The notes: generated from the letters alone by a model not told the origin. 64,000 nucleotides of DNA from Dorea_A amylophila (GCF_025567265.1 NZ_JAOQJW010000012.1:52591-116590), one strand, 5' to 3'; shown: positions 26,096-35,190, numbered from the stretch's first letter. A program made the numbers and translations.

Positions 26096-26182
26096 ATGTT
26101 TTTAGATATCTGTAAACGTCACGGACTGGAACTTGATGAAGAACCATCGTATGATGGAAGAAAGTATTTGGAAACACGATAG
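26096..26182 (+). pseudogene. relaxase (Pre/Mob-type) C-terminal remnant
   Basis: A 28-codon frame, MFLDICKRHGLELDEEPSY and a further GGRKYLE-like ending, resembles the C-terminal region of mobilisation relaxases found in integrative mobilisable elements. No upstream catalytic part exists. The next about 320 bases to 26,502 also look like decayed mobilisation-region DNA without an intact gene. This is an inference from a short match. Confidence 0.4.
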
Positions 26183-26502
26183 AAGCAAACGCTGTACTTA
26201 TCGTCTTGTCTGGCAGGGAAGATTATTAGGCATTAACCAGAGAGATATCGGCAGAGAAAACAGAAGTGATAGACAATGATATTTGTTAGATATGCTTCTT
26301 GTCGTTGGCTGCATCATATTAAAACGCTTTTTACGTTAAAAAAGTGCTGTGATCACAAGGCTTTTTGCAAGCAAAAATGAAAAGGCTATATATAGGTAGC
26401 CTGTGAAACTGGAAGTGCCCATTTTGGGCCTGATTTAAAGAATAATGTTCTGACAGAGACCAATGGAATGACTCTCTGCTGGGGCTCCAAAAGAAAGGAA
26501 AA

Positions 26503-27084
26503 ATGATTATGGAAAAAATGATGAATACAAAAACAGAGGGTAACACATTTACAAAGAAAATCGGGCAGACAGTCTATGTTGACTATACTGCACAGTTTCC
26601 ATGGGAAGCAAAAGAAGAATTTCCATTACTTTTTAATTCAATTTATAGAAACTACAAGACTGTCGAAGTAATTGCCAATAGCATTGGAGCGTATTTTGCT
26701 ATCAATGCCTTATCAAATCAGCAAATAGAGAAAGCATATTTTATTTCGCCCGTTGTAGATATGGAAAGGCTTATTGCTGATATGATGATTTGGGCAAATG
26801 TTACAGAGGATGAACTCAAAGAGAAAAAAGAAATTCAGACAACCTTTGGAGAGACTCTTTCATGGGATTATCTTTGCTATGCAAGAGAAAATCCTATTAT
26901 ATGGGAAATCCCAACGCACATTTTGTATGGTGAAAAAGATAATCTTACCGCTTATGGAACGATATTTGAATTTGTACAGAGGACTAATTCAACACTTTCT
27001 ATTATGAAAAATAGAGAGCATTGGTTTCATACGGATGAACAAATGAAATTTCTTGATGAATGGATAATAAAATCTTCCAAATAA
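26503..27084 (+). CDS. chimeric alpha/beta hydrolase fragment with TnpW-like N-terminus
   Basis: In this 193-residue frame residues 1-25 (TKTEGNTFTKKIGQTVYV) resemble the start of TnpW, a small protein of Tn4451-type elements. The rest is the body of an alpha/beta hydrolase: nucleophile elbow ANSIGAY (Ser, about residue 66), acid in YGEKD and His in REHWFH. The first strands of the hydrolase, including the usual HG oxyanion segment, are missing. The gene therefore looks like a fusion made when a deletion joined tnpW to a hydrolase. It has a usable AAAGGA site and may be expressed, but activity is doubtful. Confidence 0.55.
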   Translation: MIMEKMMNTKTEGNTFTKKIGQTVYVDYTAQFPWEAKEEFPLLFNSIYRNYKTVEVIANSIGAYFAINALSNQQIEKAYFISPVVDMERLIADMMIWANVTEDELKEKKEIQTTFGETLSWDYLCYARENPIIWEIPTHILYGEKDNLTAYGTIFEFVQRTNSTLSIMKNREHWFHTDEQMKFLDEWIIKSSK

Positions 27085-27141
27085 ATTCAAGTTTGGAGAA
27101 TTGAGAAAATCGGAAGTTGCTGTGTCAACTGTACCGATATA

Positions 27142-27543
27142 TCACTTCAGCAATTCCGGAACAAGATTACTGTAATACGCTGTCTTGCCTGACAGCACAT
27201 CGTCATAGAATCTCTGCTTCCAGTCAATGTATGCCACTGCCTTTTGCAGTTCAACAATGGATTGGAGCAAGGTTTCTTTTTTTTCCGCAAGAATCACCTT
27301 ACGTTCTGGAATTGTGCCTTCGCCCTCCATGCACAAAGCAAGATATTGCTTCATCTCTGCAATGCTCATTCCACAGCTTTTCAGGCAGTTCAGACTCTGA
27401 ATCCATTTGATGTCATGTTCGTCAAAGACACGATAATTTCGTCTGTCTCGCTTGACATTGGGGACCAATCCCTCGTTGCAGTAGAATTTCAGATTTTCAT
27501 AGGTCATATTGGTGAGAGTACAAGCCTCTTTCATAGAATACAC
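27142..27543 (-). CDS. MerR-family transcriptional regulator
   Basis: This 133-residue regulator has an N-terminal winged helix (YSMKEACTLTNMTYENLKFYCNEGL, with RRNYRVFDEHDI) followed by the coiled-coil dimer helix (about residues 75-112). Its effector region is short. No cysteine pattern of metal sensors is seen, so it likely senses a small organic ligand or stress. It is divergent from an aldo-keto reductase, and the shared 100-bp region has a MerR-type promoter, so the reductase is the probable target. Confidence 0.88.
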   Translation of the reverse strand: MYSMKEACTLTNMTYENLKFYCNEGLVPNVKRDRRNYRVFDEHDIKWIQSLNCLKSCGMSIAEMKQYLALCMEGEGTIPERKVILAEKKETLLQSIVELQKAVAYIDWKQRFYDDVLSGKTAYYSNLVPELLK

Positions 27544-27573
27544 AAAAAAGCCTCCTGTTTTTGAAAAAAATCC

Positions 27574-27604
27574 TTGACCGGTAGTAACTACCGGCTGTTA
27601 CGAT
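27574..27604 (+). promoter_or_regulatory. MerR-type promoter and operator of the aldo-keto reductase
   Basis: TTGACC (27574-27579) and TACGAT (27599-27604) are separated by 19 bp, the long spacing used by MerR activators. A perfect 17-bp palindrome CCGGTAG-TAA-CTACCGG (27578-27594) fills the spacer. The divergent MerR-like gene starts at 27543. Confidence 0.75.
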
Positions 27605-27646
27605 AATATCACAGAATAAAATTTAATACAACAGGAGGTTTTTGTT

Positions 27647-28534
27647 ATGGACTATATTACTTTGAGCAATGGTGTGAAAATGCCACAGTTGGGCTATGGT
27701 GTATTTCAGGTGCCACAGGAGGAATGCGAACGTTGCGTACTGGATGCACTAAAGGCCGGCTATCGTGCCATTGATACGGCACAAAGCTATTTTAATGAAG
27801 AGCAGGTCGGTGCAGCAATCGAAAAAACCGGTGTTGACCGTAAAGATATTTTCCTGACCACAAAGGTCTGGATCGAGCATTACGGCTATGAGAAAGCTAA
27901 AGCGTCGGTTTTAGACTCTATGGAAAAGCTACGTACAGATTATCTTGATCTTTGCCTGCTGCATCAGCCGTATTCGGATTATTACGGGGCATGGCGGGCA
28001 CTGGAAGAACTATACGAAGAAGGAAAAATTCGTGCCATTGGTGTATCTAATTTTTATCCTGACCGTTTGGTGGATATTTGCTCCTTTTCCCGCATTAAAC
28101 CGATGGTAAATCAGGTGGAGGTACATCCTTTCTATCAGCAGGAAGAGGCAAAGAAGTGGATGGACAAGTACAGCGTACAGATTGAGGCCTGGGCTCCGTT
28201 TGGCGAAGGCAGAGGGAATATGTTTCAGAATCCTGTGCTGAATGAAATCGGCAAAAAGTATGGTAAAAGTGCAGCACAGGTTATTCTCCGCTGGCATTTG
28301 CAACGAGGCGTAGTGGTGATTCCAAAGTCCACACATATTGAACGAATGCAGGAAAACCTGAATGTATTCGACTTTGCACTCTCTGCGGAGGATATGGCAA
28401 GAATTGCCGCACTGGACACGAAAATGAGTGCTTTCTTTTCCCACTATGACCCGGCTAAGGTGGAATGGTTTGCAAATATGGTGGAAGAACGCAAAAAGAA
28501 CCATGACTGTACAAAAGAAAAAAAGGATTGGTAA
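27647..28534 (+). CDS. aldo/keto reductase
   Basis: This 295-residue NADPH-dependent oxidoreductase has the (beta/alpha)8 fold. Visible are GYRAIDTAQSYFNEE with catalytic Asp and Tyr, TTKVW with the catalytic Lys, LCLLHQPYSDYYGAW with the His, and IPKSTHIERMQEN binding the cofactor phosphate. It resembles the 2,5-diketo-gluconate reductase / methylglyoxal reductase group. The MerR-controlled promoter suggests induction by a carbonyl or electrophile. An ACAGGAGG site precedes the ATG. It is cargo of the mobile element; the substrate is not known. Confidence 0.93.
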   Translation: MDYITLSNGVKMPQLGYGVFQVPQEECERCVLDALKAGYRAIDTAQSYFNEEQVGAAIEKTGVDRKDIFLTTKVWIEHYGYEKAKASVLDSMEKLRTDYLDLCLLHQPYSDYYGAWRALEELYEEGKIRAIGVSNFYPDRLVDICSFSRIKPMVNQVEVHPFYQQEEAKKWMDKYSVQIEAWAPFGEGRGNMFQNPVLNEIGKKYGKSAAQVILRWHLQRGVVVIPKSTHIERMQENLNVFDFALSAEDMARIAALDTKMSAFFSHYDPAKVEWFANMVEERKKNHDCTKEKKDW

Positions 28535-28622
28535 GGGAGGAAAAGGTTAGCAACGAAAGTACGTAACATAAGCAGATAAATTCCAGTTTGTAGAATTCAA
28601 AAATTTAATATGAAATGTGAGA

Positions 28623-28660
28623 TAGAGCGTATGGAAATAATCTATACGTTCTATTTTTTT
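28623..28660 (+). terminator. intrinsic terminator after the aldo/keto reductase
   Basis: TAGAGCGTAT (28623-28632) pairs with ATACGTTCTA (28644-28653) with one wobble, followed by seven T. The next stretch, 28,661-28,950, holds no gene that I can support. Confidence 0.75.
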
Positions 28661-28953
28661 GCCTTTTTTGAAAAAGTGATTAAAAAACTATTGACATTTT
28701 GTTACTGGTAGAAGCAGATGGTTATAAAAAGCTTTTGATAACTATGAGTGCAAAAACAGATAGCTGCGAAAATTTATTATGAGCTAATAGCAAAATTTGA
28801 TATTTTGTGATATTGAGGGTATGGGGAATCGTAATCTCCATTAAGTTCGTCAGAGAATCATAATCCAGAAATGGGATTTTGAGTTACTCTAGGCGATACT
28901 TGCTTTAGAAAATGATTTGCCATAATGAGTTAGAATATGGGAGGAGGAAGCGT

Positions 28954-28986
28954 TAAAAAAAGAGAGAGCCATAAGCAACTCTCTCT
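28954..28986 (-). terminator. intrinsic terminator of the minus-strand XRE gene
   Basis: On the minus strand AGAGAGAG (from 28986) pairs with CTCTCTCT (ending 28961), followed by a run of T. It lies 18 bases after the stop codon of the XRE gene. Confidence 0.8.
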
Positions 28987-29003
28987 GTGATAAAATCAAA
29001 AAG

Positions 29004-29801
29004 TTATAGTATCAGTGATTCGGTAAGATTACAAAAATCCTTAACAGGAATATTTTCTTTAAGTGGTAAAGCTGTCTCTAAAAAGGTTTCGTCTGCAAAT
29101 CTTTCGAGTTCAGAATCAAAATATATAATTGAAGCATTTGTATTTAATTGGAATGGTGGAATTGTAACAAAATAATCATAATCTTCGTAAGAAGGAGTGG
29201 CGCAAGAAACTTTGATTTTTCCGCCCAATTTCAATTTTGCAAATTCTCCATAAATGGCAGTTAAGGCTTTTTTCCTTTCTTCATCAGAAGTAATTCTATC
29301 TACATATCTAATATACCAATAATCTATATTTCCCTCTTTTAATTCAATTAAATAATCGTATGATCTGGGCGTTCCAGATTTTATTGTCCATTCAACTTTA
29401 TGCAGACTTGTCATCATGGAAAGTCCACGCATTAAGGTAGAAAAAAACTTTTCATGCACCTGAACAGTAGAGAGATCCAAAGAAAATCCATTGTCTGCAA
29501 TTATCTTTTTTCGTTCCCGTATTTTTTTAGAAGAATATCCCGTTGCATCATATAATTCTTGGATAAGTTCTGGATCATCAATGGCTTTTGCAATTTTATC
29601 AATAGTGCTTTTATATGGTCTTCCAGATCGGGCACCGTTGAGCATTCGTGAAATGGTTGCATTATTTAAGCCTGTTTGTTCAGATAATTCTTTTTGTGTT
29701 TTTTTCTGTAAAATGATTTGAAGTATATTGATGAATCTTTCCTGATCGTAAACGCTGTCAGGATTTATTAGTGTGCCTGAATTTGATATAAATTCGTTCA
29801 T
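29004..29801 (-). CDS. XRE-like regulator with C-terminal sensor domain, divergent from recombinases
   Basis: A 265-residue protein. A helix-turn-helix near residues 30-75 (KKTQKELSEQTGLNNATISRMLNG) is followed by a linker helix and a C-terminal alpha/beta domain (about 105-265) that I do not recognise. Regulators of this shape often control mobile elements. It is transcribed away from the recombinase genes, and the 240-bp region between contains several copies of TCAAAGAARTCAAA next to the recombinase promoter. The likely job is repression or timing of transposition. GAGGAG precedes the ATG. Confidence 0.8.
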   Translation of the reverse strand: MNEFISNSGTLINPDSVYDQERFINILQIILQKKTQKELSEQTGLNNATISRMLNGARSGRPYKSTIDKIAKAIDDPELIQELYDATGYSSKKIRERKKIIADNGFSLDLSTVQVHEKFFSTLMRGLSMMTSLHKVEWTIKSGTPRSYDYLIELKEGNIDYWYIRYVDRITSDEERKKALTAIYGEFAKLKLGGKIKVSCATPSYEDYDYFVTIPPFQLNTNASIIYFDSELERFADETFLETALPLKENIPVKDFCNLTESLIL

Positions 29802-29812
29802 TCAAATCTCCT

Positions 29813-30019
29813 CTTGATTTCTTTGACTTTGTATAAATTGACTTCTTGTATTTTATCTTATCAATTATATCCCTAAAAATCAATTTAAAACATAAAGAAA
29901 TCAAAAAATACTTTATTGATATTCCCTTAAAAGTCAAAGAAATCAAAAACGTAATTGACATTTTGACGTCTTTGTGTATAATGTAAATCAAGAAGTCAAA
30001 GAAGTCAAACAAATCAAAA
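29813..30019 (+). promoter_or_regulatory. recombinase promoter with repeated operator motif
   Basis: TTGACA (29955-29960) and TATAAT (29977-29982), 16 bp apart, drive the recombinase operon. Copies of a TCAAAGAARTCAAA-like motif lie at 29813-29831 (inverted), 29894-29905, 29931-29948 and, as consecutive 7-bp heptads, 29986-30019. They flank the promoter on both sides. Binding by the divergent XRE protein is inferred. Confidence 0.6.
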
Positions 30020-30041
30020 AGAAAGGAAGGAGGGCTGTGGA

Positions 30042-31145
30042 TTGAAATATAGGGTTGTTTCGATTTTGAAAGATAATAGACCACGTTTTTTGATTATTTC
30101 TGATATTGAAGAAATTGAAATCCTTCCATCAAAGTATTTGAAGCATCTGGATCAGATTAATGCTTCTCCGAATACTGTAAAATCCGCAGCTTTCGCACTT
30201 TCATATTATTACAATTTTCTGCAGGAGCAAACGATAGGATTGGATGAGATTATATTGCTATCTTATTCAGAGCAGAATAAACATTTTATTGATTTCTTGT
30301 ATTGGGTTAAGAGTGGAAAGCATACTGAGCATAATACACAGACGAGCAATAAGACCTGCAATATGTATCTTGGTGCAGTCTTCAGATACTACCAGTTTTT
30401 GGCACTGGAAGATGTTTTGCCAATGCTTAAAGCCTTACGAGTAAAAAAAGTATCGTATTTTGACAGTATGGGAGTAAATCATCAAAATGCAGTGAATTCG
30501 TTTAAAGGTTTCTTCAAAGAAGAAGAACCTAATCTGGAAGAAATAACATCCGAAGAAATACAGGAGCTGATAAATGCCTGTTCGAATGATAGAGATCGAT
30601 TGCTGATAGCAATGATGGCAGAAACCGGTCTTAGATTAGGGGAAATTCTGGGAATCCATTATACCGAAGATATTGATTTTGAAAGAAGAACGGTTCGGGT
30701 AAGGTATCGTGAATACAATACCAACTTGGCAAGAGCAAAAAATGCAGAATATAGAATGGCTTTGTTAAGTAATACAACTTTTGAGTTCTTGGTTAAGTAC
30801 ATTTCTGATAACCGAAAAAGTCTGATGAACTCGGAGTATTTATTTACAAAATTGACTGGAAAAAACAAAGGAGAGCCATTAGATGCGGATTCTGTGTATA
30901 GCATGTTGAAAAGGCTATCCCAAAAAACGGATATCAATTCTCATCCGCATCAGCTCCGACACTATTTTGCGGAGGAAAGAAGAAAAGAAGGATGGGATTT
31001 GAATGACATTCGTTTTGCCCTGGGGCATAAGAAAGTTGAAACTACCATTAAATACTTGGGTGAAAATAATGAACGATTGATAGAAGCGACAGATCAATAC
31101 TACTCAAATAATGAAGATTTATACCAAATTGCAGATTTTCTGTAA
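30042..31145 (+). CDS. tyrosine recombinase 1 (TnpA-like)
   Basis: This 367-residue integrase starts on TTG after GGAAGGAGGG. An N-terminal SAM-like core-binding domain (about 25-150) is followed by the catalytic domain. The Arg is in ETGLRLGEILG (about residue 197), HxxR in HPHQLRHYF (about 305), and the final His and nucleophile Tyr in LGHKKVETTIKYL (about 327-338). It is the first of three recombinases in one operon, the arrangement of Tn554-type elements. It is presumed to cut and rejoin the 6-bp core at the element ends together with its partners. Confidence 0.92.
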   Translation: MKYRVVSILKDNRPRFLIISDIEEIEILPSKYLKHLDQINASPNTVKSAAFALSYYYNFLQEQTIGLDEIILLSYSEQNKHFIDFLYWVKSGKHTEHNTQTSNKTCNMYLGAVFRYYQFLALEDVLPMLKALRVKKVSYFDSMGVNHQNAVNSFKGFFKEEEPNLEEITSEEIQELINACSNDRDRLLIAMMAETGLRLGEILGIHYTEDIDFERRTVRVRYREYNTNLARAKNAEYRMALLSNTTFEFLVKYISDNRKSLMNSEYLFTKLTGKNKGEPLDADSVYSMLKRLSQKTDINSHPHQLRHYFAEERRKEGWDLNDIRFALGHKKVETTIKYLGENNERLIEATDQYYSNNEDLYQIADFL

Positions 31146-31163
31146 AAGGAAGGAGGGATTACC

Positions 31164-32894
31164 TTGGCAGTATTAAAAATTGTTCCGAAGTTATATCAGG
31201 AAAAAATATCCGAGAAATTAAAGGAAGAAATATCTTTAGTTACGAATGGAGAAGCAAAATACTATAACCGGTTATACAAATTTTTCCAGTATACAGATAT
31301 ACAGTGTACTGCAGATATTAACTATGAAACGAGAAAAATGTATATGGATTCTCTTGAAAAAGAGGATATTTCAGAAAAATATAAAGCGGAATTACTGAGC
31401 TTATTTGATCGTTTAAAAATAGAAAATATGCCGGATGTCTATTCACAAGGAAATCCCTTCTCTGTAGAACAGGAGTTTTTTAAGCAAGACAAATTGTTTT
31501 TGCTGTATGTCCCCAATAAGAAGAAAGCACACTCTTTTCGTCAGGTGGTCGATAAGAATGATTTGTTATGGGACTTAACGAGGATACATTCATCACAGTT
31601 GGTGCGACAGACAAAAATATTGCTGTGTGAAATTCTGAATATGGATAAGGTACAAAGACATCGAAGATATTTTTTAGAACCATTAAAAGCACTTATACGG
31701 TTTTGCGATAAGTACGGAATAGATGATATTGAAGAAATGGAACAGGCAGATGAAAACAGATTTTATCTGTATTTAAACAAAGAGTCGGAAATTATAAAAA
31801 AACAGGCTTCTAAGATTGTTGAGTTTGCGAGAAGAACGTTATTTCTAACAGATTCAGAGACAAATTGGCAAGCGTGTATCTGGTATATGGATAGGTTTCA
31901 GTTTGATAAATCGAGAATCAATGCCAGTTCACCTGTTAAAAGCCTTTCATTTATTAATATTTACGAAAAAGAAAATCGTTGGTATTTACAATTATACGCA
32001 AAATATTTGGTCGGGATATCTGATCTGTCTTTATCAAATATCCGAAATACAATAAGTTTTATTTCACAATTTTTAAAATATCTGGATGGACAGAGTAAGA
32101 AAGTAACTGAACTGGAGATGCAAGATATAGCGGATTATGTGTCTGCTTTGGATGAGTCCGATATTAAGTATTCCACTTTTAACCGATATATCACACATAT
32201 GCATACATTTCTACAGTTTTTGAAAATGAAAAATATTGAAGTGTTGAAGTTTTATCCGGAACGATTTTTAAAAAAAGGTTTTTCGGAACACAATGAAAGA
32301 AGTGTTCCAGAAAAAACAATTGCTCATCTAATTAAGGAGCTGCCGGCATTCCCAGAGCATTTACAGTTGATGTATTTGATTTTGTTTTGCACAGGAATTA
32401 GGAAAAGCGAGGTTTGCACAATAAAATCGGGAGCCTTTTATTCACAAGGCAATGAGAATTGGATGCGCATATATCAAAGCAAAATGCGGAGAGAAAAAGT
32501 CATTCCTGTTCCTAGTTTATTGGTTGGACTGGTGAATGATTATGAAAAAAAGTATGGAATAAAAAATGGGGAGTATTTATTCAAAAATAAAAAGGGTGGT
32601 GCATTTAATGGACAGACATTTTCAAATCAGATGATTCGGGAGTGTAAGGTTCGTGGGATTGCCTGCGGAGATTATATCTTTAGAGCACACGATTACAGAC
32701 ATAACCTTGCAACTTCAATGTACGGAAATGGGGTTTCTATACAAGGGGTACGAGATTATCTAGGACATTCAAGTGAGAATATGACAAAACAGTACATTGA
32801 TTTCATGCCGGAACGTATTGTATCGGCTGAAGATAAATATTTCTTTAAAAATCAGTCATTTAAATTGAAAGGAGCAGAAGATGATGAAAGGTAA
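31164..32894 (+). CDS. tyrosine recombinase 2 (TnpB-like)
   Basis: A 576-residue recombinase starts on TTG after AGGAGGG. A long N-terminal region (about 1-270) is followed by a core-binding domain and a C-terminal catalytic domain. Visible catalytic parts are FCTGIRKSEVC (Arg), RAHDYRHNLATSM (HxxR), and YLGHSSENMTKQYIDF (His and Tyr). The large size matches Tn554 TnpB. It overlaps the next gene by 14 bases. It probably acts in a complex with the other two recombinases. Confidence 0.9.
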   Translation: MAVLKIVPKLYQEKISEKLKEEISLVTNGEAKYYNRLYKFFQYTDIQCTADINYETRKMYMDSLEKEDISEKYKAELLSLFDRLKIENMPDVYSQGNPFSVEQEFFKQDKLFLLYVPNKKKAHSFRQVVDKNDLLWDLTRIHSSQLVRQTKILLCEILNMDKVQRHRRYFLEPLKALIRFCDKYGIDDIEEMEQADENRFYLYLNKESEIIKKQASKIVEFARRTLFLTDSETNWQACIWYMDRFQFDKSRINASSPVKSLSFINIYEKENRWYLQLYAKYLVGISDLSLSNIRNTISFISQFLKYLDGQSKKVTELEMQDIADYVSALDESDIKYSTFNRYITHMHTFLQFLKMKNIEVLKFYPERFLKKGFSEHNERSVPEKTIAHLIKELPAFPEHLQLMYLILFCTGIRKSEVCTIKSGAFYSQGNENWMRIYQSKMRREKVIPVPSLLVGLVNDYEKKYGIKNGEYLFKNKKGGAFNGQTFSNQMIRECKVRGIACGDYIFRAHDYRHNLATSMYGNGVSIQGVRDYLGHSSENMTKQYIDFMPERIVSAEDKYFFKNQSFKLKGAEDDER

Positions 32895-34389
32895 TATTAA
32901 TTTGATTTCGTATGACTGTTATCAACAAGCTACAGAAAAACAGTTGGCAGGACTGAAATGGAAGGAAAACAGGGTGTACTACATATCAGAGATTCATAAT
33001 GAAAAGATGCAGGATGAGATTTATGGGTATATCGATGATAGATGTAGACGTTTGTCATTATCAACAGTAGTAAATGATATTTACAGATTTGATCTGTTGA
33101 AAGAATTTCTGAATGAGAAGTGTACAAGTTGTAGCAGCATCACTGATAAAAAATGGGAAGAACTGGAGAGAAGTTATAAAGCATTTTTATATAAAAAAGG
33201 ATTGGCGCTGTATGTTAGAAGAAATAGACCGGATAGGCGGAATGTTGAGCAACAAAGTAGCGCTCAGATTTCTTTTCTGAAAATGTATTATGAGTATGTT
33301 GTGAAGTGTAAAACAGCAGATATTCCAGAAAATGAAAAAGATGTATGGGATATGAGAAAGTTGGATATTGTGCCAAGGAGTAATCCGATTCGTGGAAGAT
33401 ATAGATTAGATTTTCGTGAGATCAGGCAGAAAGAATTTAAAGAGATAATAAAGAAAATATTGTATAGCCACTGCCAGACAAAAGCAATGGGTAGTATAAA
33501 AGGTGAATTGCGTGGATTCCGTCGGTTTGCTAGTTTCATGTATGATCGATTCCCAGAAGTAAAGCACTTTACAGAAATTAGCAGGGATATGATAGAAGAT
33601 TATCTGGTTTATATAAAAACGGATACCGGTCTTACATCAGTCAGTTACACGACAGAGCTGTCGGTTTTGGATAATCTGTTGGATGAAATAGGGCGTGAAC
33701 TGGAAATAGGAAATATATGCAACCTTTTTCTGTCCAGTGATTGCAGAGCATATGACAACGCTTTACCAGAAGCGTATTCAGATGCAGAAATCAGAAGATT
33801 TAATTGTGCATTAACAAAATTAAAGCCCCAGTTAGGCAGATGTTTAATAATACATCAGATGCTCGGTACAAGAATAGAGGATACGTTGACTTTGCGAAGG
33901 GATTGCTTATCTGAGAAATCTGGACATTATTTTATAACTATTATCCAGCAGAAAACAAGGAAATACAAAAGACCAGTTAGCGATCAGCTGGCAGAATTGA
34001 TTAGAAAAGCAATAGAAGTTTCAGAAAAGGAGCATCCAGATTCAGAATATATTTTTCTGCAAGATAATGGAAAATTGTATACAGATTCAATGCTGAAATA
34101 TCATGTAAATATCATGATTTATGAAAATGATATCAGGGATGATAATGGAAATTATTTTGAGTTTCGTACACATCGTTTTAGACATACTTTTGGAGTAAAA
34201 CTTACAGAAATGAAATTAGATGATGATAGCATTGCAAGGCTGTTGGGGCATAAGGATACACGAACCATACCACATTATCGGCGGTTAAGAAACGAAGCAT
34301 TAGCGGAGGATACAAAGGCTGTACGAGATGAAATGAATGAATTATTAGCACAATACAGGAGGGAAAAGGAAAATGCAGAAACACGATAA
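32881..34389 (+). CDS. tyrosine recombinase 3
   Basis: A 502-residue recombinase. Catalytic motifs are MLGTRIEDTLTL (Arg), RTHRFRHTFGVKL (HxxR), and LLGHKDTRTIPHYRRL (His and Tyr). The N-terminal half carries a core-binding fold. It overlaps genes on both sides (14 and 17 bases), so all four are translationally linked. Two adjacent ATG codons could start it (32881 or 32884). Three different active recombinases in a row characterise recombinase-trio and extended Tn554 modules. Confidence 0.9.
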   Translation: MMKGNINLISYDCYQQATEKQLAGLKWKENRVYYISEIHNEKMQDEIYGYIDDRCRRLSLSTVVNDIYRFDLLKEFLNEKCTSCSSITDKKWEELERSYKAFLYKKGLALYVRRNRPDRRNVEQQSSAQISFLKMYYEYVVKCKTADIPENEKDVWDMRKLDIVPRSNPIRGRYRLDFREIRQKEFKEIIKKILYSHCQTKAMGSIKGELRGFRRFASFMYDRFPEVKHFTEISRDMIEDYLVYIKTDTGLTSVSYTTELSVLDNLLDEIGRELEIGNICNLFLSSDCRAYDNALPEAYSDAEIRRFNCALTKLKPQLGRCLIIHQMLGTRIEDTLTLRRDCLSEKSGHYFITIIQQKTRKYKRPVSDQLAELIRKAIEVSEKEHPDSEYIFLQDNGKLYTDSMLKYHVNIMIYENDIRDDNGNYFEFRTHRFRHTFGVKLTEMKLDDDSIARLLGHKDTRTIPHYRRLRNEALAEDTKAVRDEMNELLAQYRREKENAETR

Positions 34390-34780
34390 AATGGTAGCAC
34401 TGGCAAAAGAAAAAAGTGCGGAAATGACGGAAACAGCAATAACAGCTATTGAAACAATGTATAGAAAAAATATAAAAATTTCAGTTGCTGAACTTACAAA
34501 ACTAACAGGACTTTCTAGAGGTTTTTTCTATAATAATCCGAATGTGAAACAGGTCATGATGGAATTGAAGGAAAAACAACAGGGAATGATATTGCGAAAT
34601 CCTAAAAGTGATGCTATTGCAAAAGCACAGGAAGCACGGATTAAGAGTTTAGAACAGAAATTATCCGATAGTGTTCCGAAAAACGAATATGAAAGTCTTC
34701 AGAAAAAATATGAAGAATTACAGGTGAAATATAGTCAAATGAAAAAGGGAACACTGTTGAAGATGTACGACCAATTATAG
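34373..34780 (+). CDS. TnpC-like accessory protein (DUF6262)
   Basis: This 135-residue protein has an N-terminal helix-turn-helix-like part (ISVAELTKLTGLSRGFFYNN) and a C-terminal coiled coil (about 85-130, KSLEQKLSDSV then YESLQKKYEELQVKY). This is the form of TnpC in Tn554-like elements, which helps set transposition frequency and orientation. GGAGGG overlaps the end of the upstream recombinase. The family name is from memory of the pattern and is fairly sure. Confidence 0.8.
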   Translation: MQKHDKMVALAKEKSAEMTETAITAIETMYRKNIKISVAELTKLTGLSRGFFYNNPNVKQVMMELKEKQQGMILRNPKSDAIAKAQEARIKSLEQKLSDSVPKNEYESLQKKYEELQVKYSQMKKGTLLKMYDQL

Positions 34781-34800
34781 GAAGAAAAGGAGAATATTTT

Positions 34801-35181
34801 ATGCAGAACGAAATTTATGATGAGAAAAATGGACTTACTTATATGTTATGTGGTGATTATTATTTGCCAGAATTGGCACTTACAGATATCGAACCAACTT
34901 ATGGGAAATATGGGATGCTTCGTAAAAGCTATTTACAGGAACACAGAAAGGCAAAATATCAAATATTGTTGTTACAAGGAAAACTTGTCGAGCATTTGAA
35001 TCAGATTGATGCAGAAGCAAGGGATAGAGAAGAACAATTAGTAAAACAGATGATGGAGAAAGAAGGAATTACAGAGGAATTAAAAAGGCAAGACAACATG
35101 GAATGGACAAGGAGGATGAATACCCTTTGTCATGATGCAGAAGAGATGATTTTGACGGAAATGATATACACGAAAGGATAA
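34801..35181 (+). CDS. TnpV-like transposon protein
   Basis: A 126-residue protein that resembles TnpV of Tn4451-type elements. Visible features are a start with an LPEL segment, a YGKYGMLRKSYLQEHR tract, and a helical remainder with LLQGKLVEHLNQIDAEA and an ending like EEMILTEMIY. Its function in transposition is unknown. It follows the TnpC-like gene by 20 bases with AGAAAAGGAGA as ribosome-binding site. With the TnpW-like fragment at 26.5 kb it shows mixing between Tn4451- and Tn554-type elements. Confidence 0.75.
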   Translation: MQNEIYDEKNGLTYMLCGDYYLPELALTDIEPTYGKYGMLRKSYLQEHRKAKYQILLLQGKLVEHLNQIDAEARDREEQLVKQMMEKEGITEELKRQDNMEWTRRMNTLCHDAEEMILTEMIYTKG

Positions 35182-35190
35182 TGAACTGTA

